Shown piece after piece: positions 8,504-18,439 of a stretch of DNA of 64,000 nucleotides; positions within the stretch are counted from its first letter, which is position 1; every line of letters begins with the position of its first letter. Source of the stretch: an uncultured Atopobiaceae bacterium (GTDB lineage: Bacteria; Actinomycetota; Coriobacteriia; Coriobacteriales; Atopobiaceae); assembly GCA_944320385.1 (NCBI GenBank), contig CALUHH010000010.1, positions 1-64,000 on the forward strand. Reading direction: 5' to 3'. A program made the translations under genes and the position numbers. The notes beneath the pieces are model-generated. The model was not told the origin of the DNA. It saw only the letters and a list, made by a program, of their open reading frames with translations, and did no database searches.

Positions 8504-9376
8504 TTACGCGGGCACCACGAGGACGCCGGTGACGGCGCCGAGCAGGGACACAACGATGATGCCGATGATGATCAGGTTCATGCTCACGCGCTTCTTGAGC
8601 AGCGTGTAGCAGATGGCCGTGGCAACGATCGGCAGCAGGCTCGGCAGGATAGCGTCGAGCACGCCCTCCTGCACGGACATGGAAACGTCGCCCATCTGGA
8701 AGTTCAGGCCGCAGGTAATCTTGACCACCGACGGGATGAGCGCGCCCACGACCATGAGGCCGAGGACCGAGACGGACTCGGTGAACACGGAGATCTTGTC
8801 AGCGAGCTTGGAGATGAGCTGGGTACCGAGGTCGTATCCGTAGCCCCAGAAGCTGTAGATGCGCCAGGCGAGGAACACGATGCCGTAGAGGGCGAACGCG
8901 ATCATGCCGAAGATGTTGCCGTTCTGGGCCATGTAGGCCGAGATCGAGCCGAGGATCGTGGGGATGAGGACCCAGATGATCGTGTCGGCGACGCCCGAGA
9001 GCGAGCCCATGAGGCCGACCTTGAGGTCCTGCTCGGCGGCAAGGCCGTCGTTGTGGCGCTGGTCCTCGATGGCGAGGCCAGCACCGAGCAGGAGGCCGGC
9101 CACCGGCGGGGTGACGTTGAAGTAGCGGTAGGCGTACTCGAGGGAGTTCTTCAGGCCCTCCTCGTCACCGCGGTAGATCTTCTGGAGCGCGGGCCAGGTC
9201 GCGTAGACGACCGAGCAGGCCTCCTGGTAGGTGTAGCTGTACGTCGAGATGTTGATGTTCCAGCGACGGGCGACGCGGCGCAGGTCCTTCTTGGTGAGAA
9301 CGGGCTCGTAGGTGCCGTCGGGGAGCTTCTCCGGGATCTCCGTCATGTCGACGTTCTTGGTGGTCTCGTTACTCAT
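8504..9376 (-). CDS. PTS mannose-family EIID component
   Basis: Membrane subunit of the mannose-type permease. The start at MSNETTKNVDM is chosen because it has GGAGGGAGAG upstream and overlaps the EIIC stop by 8 nt. The N-terminal half has family features: DLRRVARRW, YAYRYFNVTPPVAGLLLGAGLAIED and GLMGSLSGVADTIIW. Several hydrophobic helices follow and the protein ends in a membrane segment. The length is 290 residues. Confidence 0.92.
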   Translation of the reverse strand: MSNETTKNVDMTEIPEKLPDGTYEPVLTKKDLRRVARRWNINISTYSYTYQEACSVVYATWPALQKIYRGDEEGLKNSLEYAYRYFNVTPPVAGLLLGAGLAIEDQRHNDGLAAEQDLKVGLMGSLSGVADTIIWVLIPTILGSISAYMAQNGNIFGMIAFALYGIVFLAWRIYSFWGYGYDLGTQLISKLADKISVFTESVSVLGLMVVGALIPSVVKITCGLNFQMGDVSMSVQEGVLDAILPSLLPIVATAICYTLLKKRVSMNLIIIGIIVVSLLGAVTGVLVVPA

Positions 9377-10145
9377 CTTCGAGCTCTCCCTCCATGGCGA
9401 CGGTGGCAGTGGCGGCAGCGAGGTCATTGGCGTGCAGCTTGTAGTACTCGTAGGCGCACGCAATGCCGATCAGGGCGATGGGCAGGACGGCGAGGCCCAC
9501 GTAGCTGGCCAGGACGTAGCCCACGATGAGGAAGCTGATGAACTTCTTGGCGGGCATGTAGGTGAGCAGCATCGCCATGCCGACGACGGGCAGCATGCCG
9601 CCGGCGACCGAGAGGCCCGTGGTGAACCAGGCGGGCATGGCCTCGAGGATGAGGTTCACGATGTCAACGCCAAAGTAGACGGCAATGAAGACGGGCACGA
9701 ACGAGAAGAGGCCGTAGACGATGGGGCCAAGGTAGATCGTGCGGATCATCATCTTATAGTTGCCCTGGCGCGCGTAGTTCTGGGACCACTTGCCGACGAA
9801 GCCGTTGAAGATCTTGCAGACGATGTCCGCCTGCATGAACAGCATGCCGACGGCGATGCCCACGGCGAGGCCCACCGAGAAGTCCTGGCCGGTGAGGATG
9901 GCGATGGCGGTGCCGATCATGCCGGCCTTGTTGTAGTCGGGGACGGACGAGCCGCCGAGGCCGGCGACGCCGAAGGACATGAGCTGGACCGTAGCGCCCA
10001 TCTGAAGGCCCGTCATCGGGTCGCCGAGCACCACGCCGACGAGCCAGGACGGCAGCACGTACATGAACGCGAAGGTCTGCGAGCAGAGCATGTCGAGCTG
10101 GAAGAACGTTGCGATGAGCGCAACGGCCAGGGACTCAAAAAACAT
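9369..10145 (-). CDS. PTS mannose-family EIIC component
   Basis: Polytopic membrane subunit forming the sugar channel with EIID. The 258 residues are mostly hydrophobic helices. A characteristic segment, LVGVVLGDPMTGLQMGATVQL, lies at about 35-56. The start has AGAGGTGCGAGG upstream. It begins 14 nt after EIIB and overlaps EIID. Family membership is clear, but sugar specificity cannot be read from it; the mannose family also carries sorbose, fructose, amino sugars and glycosaminoglycan fragments. Confidence 0.92.
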   Translation of the reverse strand: MFFESLAVALIATFFQLDMLCSQTFAFMYVLPSWLVGVVLGDPMTGLQMGATVQLMSFGVAGLGGSSVPDYNKAGMIGTAIAILTGQDFSVGLAVGIAVGMLFMQADIVCKIFNGFVGKWSQNYARQGNYKMMIRTIYLGPIVYGLFSFVPVFIAVYFGVDIVNLILEAMPAWFTTGLSVAGGMLPVVGMAMLLTYMPAKKFISFLIVGYVLASYVGLAVLPIALIGIACAYEYYKLHANDLAAATATVAMEGELEDE

Positions 10146-10159
10146 CCTCGCACCTCTTT

Positions 10160-10651
10160 CTACAGGTCGATGAACTTGGACAGGGGCTCAGCGTGGTCCG
10201 AGGGGATGTAGCGGACCTCGATCTTGGTGCCGGAGGCAGCGATCTTCTGGTAGGTCGGGACGTCCTCCTCCTTGATGCACGCGCGGCGGCTGACCTTGAT
10301 GAGGCCGGGCCTCTCCTCCAGCTCGGCAGTGCCGCCGATGACGAGCTCGGGGATCTCCTGCCCCAGCTCGATCAGGTCGAGAAAGACCTGGGGGTCCTGG
10401 GCGATCACCATGACCGTGTGCCCGTCGTACTTGCCGGCCTTGAAGTTGTTGTACGCCGTCTCGTGGTCGATGATGGAGAGGGCGCAGCCCGTGGACGGGC
10501 GCGACATCTTCATCGCGGACTTCTTTGCCGGGTCGCCGGCAACGTTGTCGTCGATCACCATAATCCTCTGCGGATGAAGCTCCGGGGCCCACATCGTGGC
10601 CACGATGCCATGCAGGAGACGGTTGTCGAGTCGTGCTGCAATGATGCTCAT
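10160..10651 (-). CDS. PTS mannose-family EIIB component
   Basis: Cytoplasmic phosphotransfer domain. The motif ARLDNRLLHGIVATMW near the N-terminus carries H14, the usual phospho-histidine of mannose-family EIIB. The 163 residues match a single-domain EIIB. A strong GAAAGGAGAG ribosome site precedes the ATG. It opens the transport part of the operon, 67 nt after the regulator gene. Confidence 0.93.
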   Translation of the reverse strand: MSIIAARLDNRLLHGIVATMWAPELHPQRIMVIDDNVAGDPAKKSAMKMSRPSTGCALSIIDHETAYNNFKAGKYDGHTVMVIAQDPQVFLDLIELGQEIPELVIGGTAELEERPGLIKVSRRACIKEEDVPTYQKIAASGTKIEVRYIPSDHAEPLSKFIDL

Positions 10652-10688
10652 CTACTTCTCTCCTTTCGCTTTCTCGCCACTCTTGGCT

Positions 10689-10708
10689 CGGGCCGCCGGG
10701 GCGGCCCG
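10689..10708. terminator. Stem-loop between regulator and EIIB
   Basis: CGGGCCGCC, a 2-nt centre and GGCGGCCCG form a perfect 9-bp inverted repeat in the 67-nt gap between the regulator stop and the EIIB start. No T-run follows, so partial termination or RNA processing is more likely than a full stop. Confidence 0.5.
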
Positions 10709-10718
10709 CCCGCCTTCC

Positions 10719-13466
10719 TCACTCGTCCTCGCCGGCACCACCCCCCGCCAGCATCGCCTGCGCGTCGGACATGCCCCTGATGTAGGCGTACACGTAGGCG
10801 ATCTCGCTCACGGGCACCTCGACCCGGTAGCGACGACAGATGTCCGCGAAGCTCTCGCGGAACTGGGCGACGAATTCGGCGTGCTCCCGGACGAAGGCCT
10901 CCTCGTCGGGGTAGCACTCGATCGGGGTCCTCGTCACGAGCCTCTCGACGAGGCAGCAGAGGTGCACGTAGAGCCCTGTGGTCATGCGCGCCGTGATCTT
11001 CTCGGCGCTGTGCTCCTCGAGGCGGCGGATGGCACGGTCCACCTCAGCGAACAGAGCCTCGGGGTTGAGGATCGTGATGGACTCGATTACGTTGGAGAGC
11101 GTGAGGTTCTTGAGCAGGTTGGCGTGGAGCTCGCGGATGCCCTCGCGACCGAGGTCCGCCGCGAGGGCGCGGTCGATCTGCTCGGAGGAGCCCTCAAAGA
11201 GCAGCTCGTCGAGGGGCACGAACGGGACGCCCTCGATCCCCGGGTCAACGGTACCCACAATCGCCCGCACGTCGTAGCGCGAGAGCAAGAGCGAGTCCGC
11301 CCCGTTGCGGGCGAGGTCAGCGTAGTCGCCGGTGACGAGCTGCACCGAGGTCTCCCTGGGCAGGCTGCTCTCGAAGAGGCGCCGGACCTTGTCGGCCGCG
11401 TCGGGGCCCGTCTCCGAGCAGAAGACGATGGCGCCCTCGCCGCGCGTGCCGGTGATGACGCGGTAGCGCGGCGCACAGGCATCGGTGCAGGCGTCAAGCA
11501 CGGGACGCAGGTCCTCGTTGGCTGCGATCGAGGCGCCCACCTCGAGCGCGAGGCCCGTGGAGACGTTGCTCACCACGTAGAGGTCGGCGTCGGTCATGCC
11601 CGAGAGGTACCTGTCAACGTCGGCGAGCGAGCCGGTGTCAACGAGAAGGACGACGGTGCGGCAGTGGGCGTACTTGCCGAGCAGGCGACCGAGCGGGGCC
11701 ACGAGGTCCTGGAGGCTGTCGTCGTAGGTGAGGTCGACCGCCTCGTAGACGCGGCGGTGCAGGAGGCGGTTCGCGGCGTCGGCGATGCTCGTCGCCGTGG
11801 AGTAGCCGTGGCAGATGACCACGCCGAGGCAGCTGCGCCCCTCGGAGGACTCCACGACCTCGTTGATCTCGAGGAAGAGCATCACTCGGCTCGCGGCGTC
11901 GAGCTCAAGGCCGAGCGCCGAGCGCACGCCGGCCTCCACCTGCGCGGTGACGGCGGCGGCGACCTTGTAGGCGCGAACGAGCGTCTCGTACATGGCGCTG
12001 AACGTGCCGGACTCCTGCTGGCGCCAGGACGCGCCCCCGATGCCGTCCCACACCCGAAGCGAGAGCGACTGCGCGAGGACGCGGGCGCACTTGCGCGAGA
12101 TCTCGATGTTGTAGGAGCTGTTCACCGCCTCCACGACGCCGGAGAGCACGCTCTCGTAGGTGGCCACCCGCGCCCCGGTCACGTGGCGCTCAAAGCTCAG
12201 GAAGTCCTGGTAGAGCTCCATGGTCGCCGTAGCCGAGGAGACGAAGTCCTTGAACTGGGACTCCCCGGAGCGATAGGCCTCCCAGGCGCTCTCGACCTCG
12301 GAGAAGTAGCGCAGGAGGCGGTCGCCGACGTAGCTTCCGGAGCGGTCGACCTTGTCGCCGCTCACGAGCTTGTCGTCGTCCTCCTGGGCGGCCGAGGAGC
12401 CAAGGACGCTCGAGGGCAGACTCCAGTTGCGGATGATGAGGCGCTCGCCGTTGTGGTCGAGATAGGACTCGGCGCAGCAGTTGCGAATGCACGCGCGCAG
12501 GCCGTCGATGTTGTCGCGGAAGTCGGCCTCCATGAGGTGGCGCAGGGCACCGCGGCTGATGGCAACGTTGGCGCCCACGCGCCGGCCCTCGAAGCGCAGG
12601 AAGTGCATGATGAGGTCGGTGCGCTCGTCCTCGGTCCGGTCGCGCAGCGCCGGCACGCTCACCACGATCGGGATGAGGTGGGCGAGGCGCTCGCGCAGCT
12701 CGGGATCGGCGTCGGGCGGCACCGAGACGATCAGGCGCGGGGTTCTGGCGGCGCCGGAGATGCCGCCCCGCGTCATGGAGTCGAGGCTGTGGAGCCACGA
12801 GATCACGACCTCCTGCGAGGCGTGCGGAAGGCGCTCGAGGTGCTTGAGGTAGACGACGCCCCCGTCCTCGCGCGACGCGAGGCCGGGTGCGGACCCGTCG
12901 CCAATGAAGGCGCGACGGAAGCCCTCGTCGTCGCTCACGTACAGCGAGCAGTCGACGGGGGCAAACTCTGCCGCAGCGTCAATGACGCCCTCGTCAATGC
13001 CGTAGAGGTGCGCGAGCCGGGCGAGCGTGGTCTTGCCCGTCCCGCTCTCGCCCACCATGAGCACCGGCAGGCCCGAGGGCGGGTACTTGACGGCTGCCTT
13101 GAGCTGCGTCACGCACGTGCCCAGGCTGCGGTCGTGCCCGATGGCGCGCTCGAAGTTGGGCTCGTCGTGGATGCCGAGCTCGTCGAACAGCTCCGCGAAC
13201 GAGGCGTACTCGCCCTTCTTGAGCTGCCGCTGGAAGTAGCGCTCGAAGCCGGCGCGGTGGAAGTAGAGGACCGGTCGGGCGCCGACCTTGACGACGACGC
13301 CCTCCCTCACGAAGTCGTTGAGGTACTGGGACGCGAGGTTGCGCGAGATGTTGAGCTCCGAGGCGATAGTCGCCGTCGAGAAGCGCGGGAAGCTGTCCAC
13401 CGACACCTCGCGCGTCATGCGGTCAAGGTACTCGATCAGCTCGGTTTTCGTCTCGCCGGTTGCCAT
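10719..13466 (-). CDS. LevR-like PTS-controlled transcriptional regulator, degenerate AAA+ domain
   Basis: A 915-residue regulator with this order: winged HTH (about 25-60, ATIASELNISRNLASQYLN), AAA+ domain with intact Walker A GESGTGKTT (139-147), a middle region, an EIIA-Man-like domain with H553 in VVICHGYSTAT, and a C-terminal PRD with a conserved His in LYVHLCCLVERL. LevR-type activators normally carry GAFTGA for sigma-54 contact and an LDE Walker B. Here the GAFTGA segment is absent (about 187-198) and Walker B reads VVYLKHLE. It probably controls the adjacent PTS through phosphorylation but without sigma-54-dependent ATPase action. The start has AAGGAGGGG upstream. Confidence 0.82.
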   Translation of the reverse strand: MATGETKTELIEYLDRMTREVSVDSFPRFSTATIASELNISRNLASQYLNDFVREGVVVKVGARPVLYFHRAGFERYFQRQLKKGEYASFAELFDELGIHDEPNFERAIGHDRSLGTCVTQLKAAVKYPPSGLPVLMVGESGTGKTTLARLAHLYGIDEGVIDAAAEFAPVDCSLYVSDDEGFRRAFIGDGSAPGLASREDGGVVYLKHLERLPHASQEVVISWLHSLDSMTRGGISGAARTPRLIVSVPPDADPELRERLAHLIPIVVSVPALRDRTEDERTDLIMHFLRFEGRRVGANVAISRGALRHLMEADFRDNIDGLRACIRNCCAESYLDHNGERLIIRNWSLPSSVLGSSAAQEDDDKLVSGDKVDRSGSYVGDRLLRYFSEVESAWEAYRSGESQFKDFVSSATATMELYQDFLSFERHVTGARVATYESVLSGVVEAVNSSYNIEISRKCARVLAQSLSLRVWDGIGGASWRQQESGTFSAMYETLVRAYKVAAAVTAQVEAGVRSALGLELDAASRVMLFLEINEVVESSEGRSCLGVVICHGYSTATSIADAANRLLHRRVYEAVDLTYDDSLQDLVAPLGRLLGKYAHCRTVVLLVDTGSLADVDRYLSGMTDADLYVVSNVSTGLALEVGASIAANEDLRPVLDACTDACAPRYRVITGTRGEGAIVFCSETGPDAADKVRRLFESSLPRETSVQLVTGDYADLARNGADSLLLSRYDVRAIVGTVDPGIEGVPFVPLDELLFEGSSEQIDRALAADLGREGIRELHANLLKNLTLSNVIESITILNPEALFAEVDRAIRRLEEHSAEKITARMTTGLYVHLCCLVERLVTRTPIECYPDEEAFVREHAEFVAQFRESFADICRRYRVEVPVSEIAYVYAYIRGMSDAQAMLAGGGAGEDE

Positions 13467-13641
13467 GTTCCCCTCCTTGGGTCACGAGCTTAGGGCCCTG
13501 AATTCACAAGGCCCACACGATTGCCGTCTTTCGCCAGTGCTGGTCATCTTTCGACGTAACCACTGTCGCGGTCGGCCGAGCGCAGGGCGTCTCGACAGTT
13601 CCTCTCGACAAAGCGCTCACAATGCCAAGAGCATAGAAAAA

Positions 13642-13669
13642 TCGGGCGGCCACCCGGTTGGCCGCCCGA
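13642..13669 (-). terminator. Terminator of the NIF3-family gene
   Basis: A perfect 10-bp stem (TCGGGCGGCC with its complement) and 8-nt loop are followed on the minus strand by ATTTTTC. It lies 40 nt past the stop of the NIF3-like gene and separates it from the LevR-like gene. Confidence 0.8.
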
Positions 13670-13709
13670 CTCGCTGGAGCCGCTGCCTGTGAGAGGGGAT
13701 GGGGGTGAG

Positions 13710-14564
13710 CTACTCGCTGGGCAGCGTGACGAAGGTGAAGACGTCGCCCGACTGGACAAAGCTCACGGGGAGGGCGCCCTCGAAGAGGTCGGTGAGCCAT
13801 CCCACGATGAACTTCATGCCCGGCTCCTCGCCGTTGAAGTGGCCGAGGTTGACGATTGCGCGCGGGTGGCCGAGCTGGCTCGCGTCGCGCACGTACTCCG
13901 AGGCGGTGAAGTCGACGCACTCCATGGCGATGTAGCAGTCGATGCCGTCGAACTCGAGCGCGCGAATGGCAGGCAGGTCCTCGTTGCCGAAGAGGTGGTA
14001 CGGGACGCGGATCCGGCTCACGGGGGCGTCCGCGTCGCCGATGATGCGGCAGCCTGTCACGCCGGCGCAGCGGACGACGTGCTCGGCCACCTCGCGGACG
14101 GGCGTGGCGGGGATGACGTAGTCCATGCAGGAGAGCTGGTCGGGCACGAGGTAGTCCTCCCAGCCGAGCTCTACGGCGAGCCCGTAGAAGATGCCGTCGC
14201 GCAGGGCGCCGTCAGGGCCCACGGGGATGCCGGCGTGGATGTGGTCGTGGTAGCGCCAGACGGTGATGCCGTACTCGTCGAGCAGCGCAGCCTTCTCCTT
14301 GAACGTGGGCCAGTCGGCCAAGGGCTCATTGTGCATGTGGTTCCAGAAGATGGACTCGTGGCTGACGATGAGGTTGGCACCGCGGCGCGCCGCCTCGCGG
14401 ATCACGTCGACGGAGGCGAAGCAGGTGGTGACGATGCCCGTGCACTCCTTGCCCGTGGAGCCGTGGATGACGATGTCGCGCGTGGTGGCGGGGTCGATCT
14501 TCTCCCCCATCATGACGTCGCCGGAGCTGGCGACGATCTTGTCGATGACCTCGCTGATGAGCAT
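13710..14564 (-). CDS. NIF3/GTP cyclohydrolase I type 2-like metal protein
   Basis: A member of the NIF3 (YbgI/YqfO) dinuclear-metal family. The start MLISEVIDKIV is chosen for the strong AAGGAGGT upstream. Family landmarks are TCFASVDVIREAARRGANLIVSHES (a metal-site region near 50-75), the later GCRIIGD, and the C-terminal IVNLGHFNGEEPGMK. Biochemical function is unsettled across the family. It is 284 residues long and ends at its own terminator, so it may be only loosely linked to the PTS operon downstream. Confidence 0.8.
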   Translation of the reverse strand: MLISEVIDKIVASSGDVMMGEKIDPATTRDIVIHGSTGKECTGIVTTCFASVDVIREAARRGANLIVSHESIFWNHMHNEPLADWPTFKEKAALLDEYGITVWRYHDHIHAGIPVGPDGALRDGIFYGLAVELGWEDYLVPDQLSCMDYVIPATPVREVAEHVVRCAGVTGCRIIGDADAPVSRIRVPYHLFGNEDLPAIRALEFDGIDCYIAMECVDFTASEYVRDASQLGHPRAIVNLGHFNGEEPGMKFIVGWLTDLFEGALPVSFVQSGDVFTFVTLPSE

Positions 14565-14805
14565 GGGTACCTCCTTGGGCGTAGGGCAGAGCACTTCACG
14601 GTCATTGTTGCGCAGGGAGAGCGGCGCGCGGGGACGCGCTCAGGCGAGCGGCGTGCGACGACGCGGCGCGCTTGTGTCGATAGCGCGCACGACCTGCGGG
14701 GTGCGGCGCGCGGGCTGCGTCGAGGCGAGGGGGCGAGTGTCGAGCGGGGGCCAACGGGCGTCGAGGGAGGGGCGCGGCGGCGATTCGGCGAACGGCATGA
14801 AAAAA

Positions 14806-14827
14806 GGTCAGGGCCGAAGCCCTGACC
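14806..14827 (-). terminator. Terminator of tRNA-Pro
   Basis: GGTCAGGGC, loop CGAA and GCCCTGACC, followed on the minus strand by six T (14800-14805). It is a textbook intrinsic terminator just past the 3' end of the tRNA. Confidence 0.9.
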
Positions 14828-14841
14828 TGCAACTACGTGGT

Positions 14842-14915
<74 letters not shown>

Positions 14916-14929
14916 AGCGAGGGAGTATT

Positions 14930-15805
14930 CTAGCAGATTCCTCCGACAAAACCAACTGTTTTTGTCGACCAGGCGCACCAGCCAAACGCGGCGGCCTCAC
15001 GAGCAGCGGCGTCGGCCGCCGCGGCGCTCTCGCAGATGGCAAACGAGCACGTTCCCGAGCCCGTGACCTGCGCCGCGCGCACGCCCGGCAGCCCCCGCAG
15101 CCACCTCTCCACGATCCCGGCCTCCGGGCAGAGCGCCTTCGCGGCTGGTGCGAGGTTGTTGTGGAGACGCGCCGCCACGGCCGCGACGTCCCCCGCGGAC
15201 AGGGCCGCGCAGAGGGGCTCGGGGCCCACGGGCTTCTCGCCCGCACGGTCAAACTCCGCGTACGCCGCGACGGTCGAGCCGCCCTCGGAGCGCGGCATCA
15301 CGAGCGCGAGCGGCATCTCGGCCGCGGGAAAGGTGCGCACGCGCACGTCTCCGGCGCCGGCGAACAGCGCCGGGCGAGGATCGAGGAAGAAGGCGACGTC
15401 GGCGCCCACGCGCCGCGCCACGGCGACCACGCGCGGGTCGAGCGGGCTCACGCCCCAGCGCGCCGCCAGGGCGCGCAGCGTGGCCCCCGCGTCGGCCGAG
15501 GAGCCCCCCAGGCCGGCGCGCTCGGGGATGCGCGCCTCGACGTCGATGCTCACGCGCGGCTCGCGCCCGAGCGCCTCGGCGAGCAGCGTGGCGGCCTTCC
15601 ACACGCCGGTCTTCTCGGCGGGAATCTCAAGGGAGGGCGAGAAGCGCACGGAGAGCTCAGGGGCATCGTCCACGGCCACGACGTCGCAGAGCCCCACGGG
15701 CACCATGACGGAGTCGACCAGATGATAGCCCCGCTCGTCTGTCTGGTGATGCACCCCCAGGTGCAGGTTGACCTTGCAGGGGGTCGTGACGACCGTGGCG
15801 GCCAC
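14930..15805 (-). CDS. ispE: 4-diphosphocytidyl-2-C-methyl-D-erythritol kinase
   Basis: GHMP kinase of the non-mevalonate isoprenoid pathway, phosphorylating CDP-methylerythritol in the cytoplasm. The 291-residue protein has the N-terminal KVNLHLGVH segment, the ATP loop PERAGLGGSSADAGATLRAL (about 94-113) and a C-terminal GSGTCSFA. It uses a GTG start 5 nt after the stop of the Veg-like gene, with no strong ribosome site, which suggests translational coupling. It ends just upstream of tRNA-Pro. Confidence 0.95.
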   Translation of the reverse strand: MAATVVTTPCKVNLHLGVHHQTDERGYHLVDSVMVPVGLCDVVAVDDAPELSVRFSPSLEIPAEKTGVWKAATLLAEALGREPRVSIDVEARIPERAGLGGSSADAGATLRALAARWGVSPLDPRVVAVARRVGADVAFFLDPRPALFAGAGDVRVRTFPAAEMPLALVMPRSEGGSTVAAYAEFDRAGEKPVGPEPLCAALSAGDVAAVAARLHNNLAPAAKALCPEAGIVERWLRGLPGVRAAQVTGSGTCSFAICESAAAADAAAREAAAFGWCAWSTKTVGFVGGIC

Positions 15806-15810
15806 GGCGG

Positions 15811-16107
15811 CTACTCGGCCGCGGGCTCGACAAAGTCGAAGAGGCGCTCTCCGGTCTCGATGTCGAAGAGCTCCACGGTGCCCGTGAGGACGTCGACGTA
15901 CTGGTACGACTGGCGTGCGGTGCGGCCGCGGCGCTCCTCCACCTCGACGATGAACAGCGAGGGGTGGGCGTGGACGAGCGTGCCCGTGCGCTCGACGATG
16001 CGCGAGCGGCCCATGTTGGCCTTGACCCTCAGGCGCTTGCCCTCGAGGTTCTTGAGCTCGTCGCGAATCTCGTCAACCCGATTGACGGGAGGAATCTCGT
16101 TCTCCAT
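15811..16107 (-). CDS. Veg-like small protein
   Basis: A 98-residue protein of the Veg family (in Bacillus linked to biofilm and cell-surface regulation). The middle segment LEGKRLRVKANMGRSRIVERTG fits the family core. The ATG has GGAGGT five bases upstream. It is translated just before ispE, the arrangement also seen in Firmicutes, which supports the family call. Molecular function is unknown. Confidence 0.82.
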   Translation of the reverse strand: MENEIPPVNRVDEIRDELKNLEGKRLRVKANMGRSRIVERTGTLVHAHPSLFIVEVEERRGRTARQSYQYVDVLTGTVELFDIETGERLFDFVEPAAE

Positions 16108-16158
16108 CTGGACCTCCACACGCCCCGTGGGCGGAACCCCCATAATGCCGGAACGCTT

Positions 16159-16187
16159 ATCATATTGCGCCCGCCGCTCACGGGCAA
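16159..16187 (-). promoter_or_regulatory. Promoter of the Veg-like gene and ispE
   Basis: On the minus strand there is a -35 TTGCCC (16182-16187), a 17-bp spacer and a -10 TATGAT (16159-16164), about 50 nt upstream of the Veg-like start. Confidence 0.65.
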
Positions 16188-16281
16188 CGCGCCTCAACCT
16201 AATGTCATGAGAAGACCACGCTCGCGGCGCCCTGGCGGTGCTACACTGCCCGCAGCCAGCACAAAGACGAAAGGCAGGGCA

Positions 16282-17355
<1,074 letters not shown>

Positions 17356-17374
17356 CGCGGGGCGCGACAAGAAA

Positions 17375-17415
17375 AGGCCCCGGGCGGAGGCGAGAAGAAC
17401 CTCCGCTCGGGGCCT
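17375..17415. terminator. Bidirectional terminator between the M24 peptidase and nagB
   Basis: AGGCCCCG with an interrupted inner stem GGCGGAGG/CCTCCGC forms a long GC-rich hairpin in the 79-nt convergent gap. An A-run precedes it on the plus strand, giving a short T-run in the nagB direction. Confidence 0.75.
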
Positions 17416-17434
17416 GCTTCGGTCTGTGGGAGGC

Positions 17435-18169
17435 CTACTCGGCGGGGCAGAGCGACAGCGCGGCCTCGTCGGCGACGACGACCACGTTGGGGTGCAGCTG
17501 CAGGATGGACGCCTGGCAGGACGGGGTGATCGGGCCGTAGATCATGTCGTGGACGGCCTGGGCCTTGACCTCGCCGTTGGCCATCACGAGAACCATCTTG
17601 GCGGCCATGATGGTGCCGATGCCCATGGTGTAGGCCTGGCGCGGCACGTCTTCGATGCTGTCGAACAGACGGCTGTTGGCCTGGATGGTGGACTCGGTCA
17701 GGTCGACGCAGTGGGTGCCCCTGACAAAGGCGTCGCCGGGCTCGTTGAAGCCGATGTGGCCGTTGTTGCCGATGCCCAGGAGCTGGAGGTCCTGGCCGCC
17801 GGCGGCGGCGACGGCCTCGTCGTAGGCGGCGCAAGCGGCCTCGTAATCCTCGGCCAGGCCGTCGGGCACGTGGGTGTTGGCCTTGTCGATGTTCACGTGA
17901 TCGAAGAGGTTCACGTTCATGAAGTAGCGGTAGCTCTGGTCGTGGGTGCCGGGAAGGCCACGATACTCGTCGAGGTTGTAGGTCTTGACCTGGGAGAAGT
18001 CGAGGTCGCCGGCCTCGTAGCCCTCGATGAGGCGCTTGTAGGCACCAATGGGGGTGGAGCCGGTGGCAAGGCCGAGCACGCAGTCGGGCTTGGCAACGAC
18101 CTGGGCGGCCATGATGTTGCCGGCCTTGCGGCTCATGTCCTCGTAATCCTTGGCGCGAACGATTCTCAT
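17435..18169 (-). CDS. nagB: Glucosamine-6-phosphate deaminase
   Basis: Converts glucosamine-6-phosphate to fructose-6-phosphate and ammonia, feeding amino sugars into glycolysis. The ATG at MRIVRAKDY has GGAAAGGATG upstream; earlier in-frame codons lack family similarity. Motifs include GLATGSTPIGAYKRL (near 38-52), the active-site region NLDEYRGL and GIGNNGHIGFNEPG (near 130). The length is 244 residues. Amino-sugar use fits the presence of a mannose-family PTS elsewhere in the window, but no physical link is seen. Confidence 0.96.
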   Translation of the reverse strand: MRIVRAKDYEDMSRKAGNIMAAQVVAKPDCVLGLATGSTPIGAYKRLIEGYEAGDLDFSQVKTYNLDEYRGLPGTHDQSYRYFMNVNLFDHVNIDKANTHVPDGLAEDYEAACAAYDEAVAAAGGQDLQLLGIGNNGHIGFNEPGDAFVRGTHCVDLTESTIQANSRLFDSIEDVPRQAYTMGIGTIMAAKMVLVMANGEVKAQAVHDMIYGPITPSCQASILQLHPNVVVVADEAALSLCPAE

Positions 18170-18439
18170 AACGCATCCTTTCCATAGACGGCGAGCTCTC
18201 CGCCCGCCGTGCGGCCCCATCGGCCGCGGCCAATGTGACTGCGACCACCAGGGCGAGGCCGCCAGAAGCTATGAGAAGGACTCGCCGTGTCGAGGCCCCT
18301 GCCCGTCCGCGGCGACCCGGGGCGCACTGCCCCGGACGATTCCTATCTTGCACCATTGCGAGCGTGTTTCGCCACCCATTTGGGCGAGCGGCCAGTAATT
18401 GCCGCGGGCGGGCGAGACGGCGAGACTGTCCGTCCCCGC

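Noticed and set aside
13613-13628. TTGGCATTGTGAGCGC on the minus strand, a partial match to a sigma-54 -24/-12 site (GG-N10-GC)
   Set aside because: The TT before GC is absent, the regulator lacks GAFTGA, and sigma-54 is rare in actinobacteria. The match is probably chance.
14640-14790. A possible 21-bp periodicity of GTCGA motifs downstream of tRNA-Pro
   Set aside because: Only four loosely spaced motifs (14676, 14719, 14739, 14760) with poor unit similarity; not convincing next to the 31- and 41-bp arrays.
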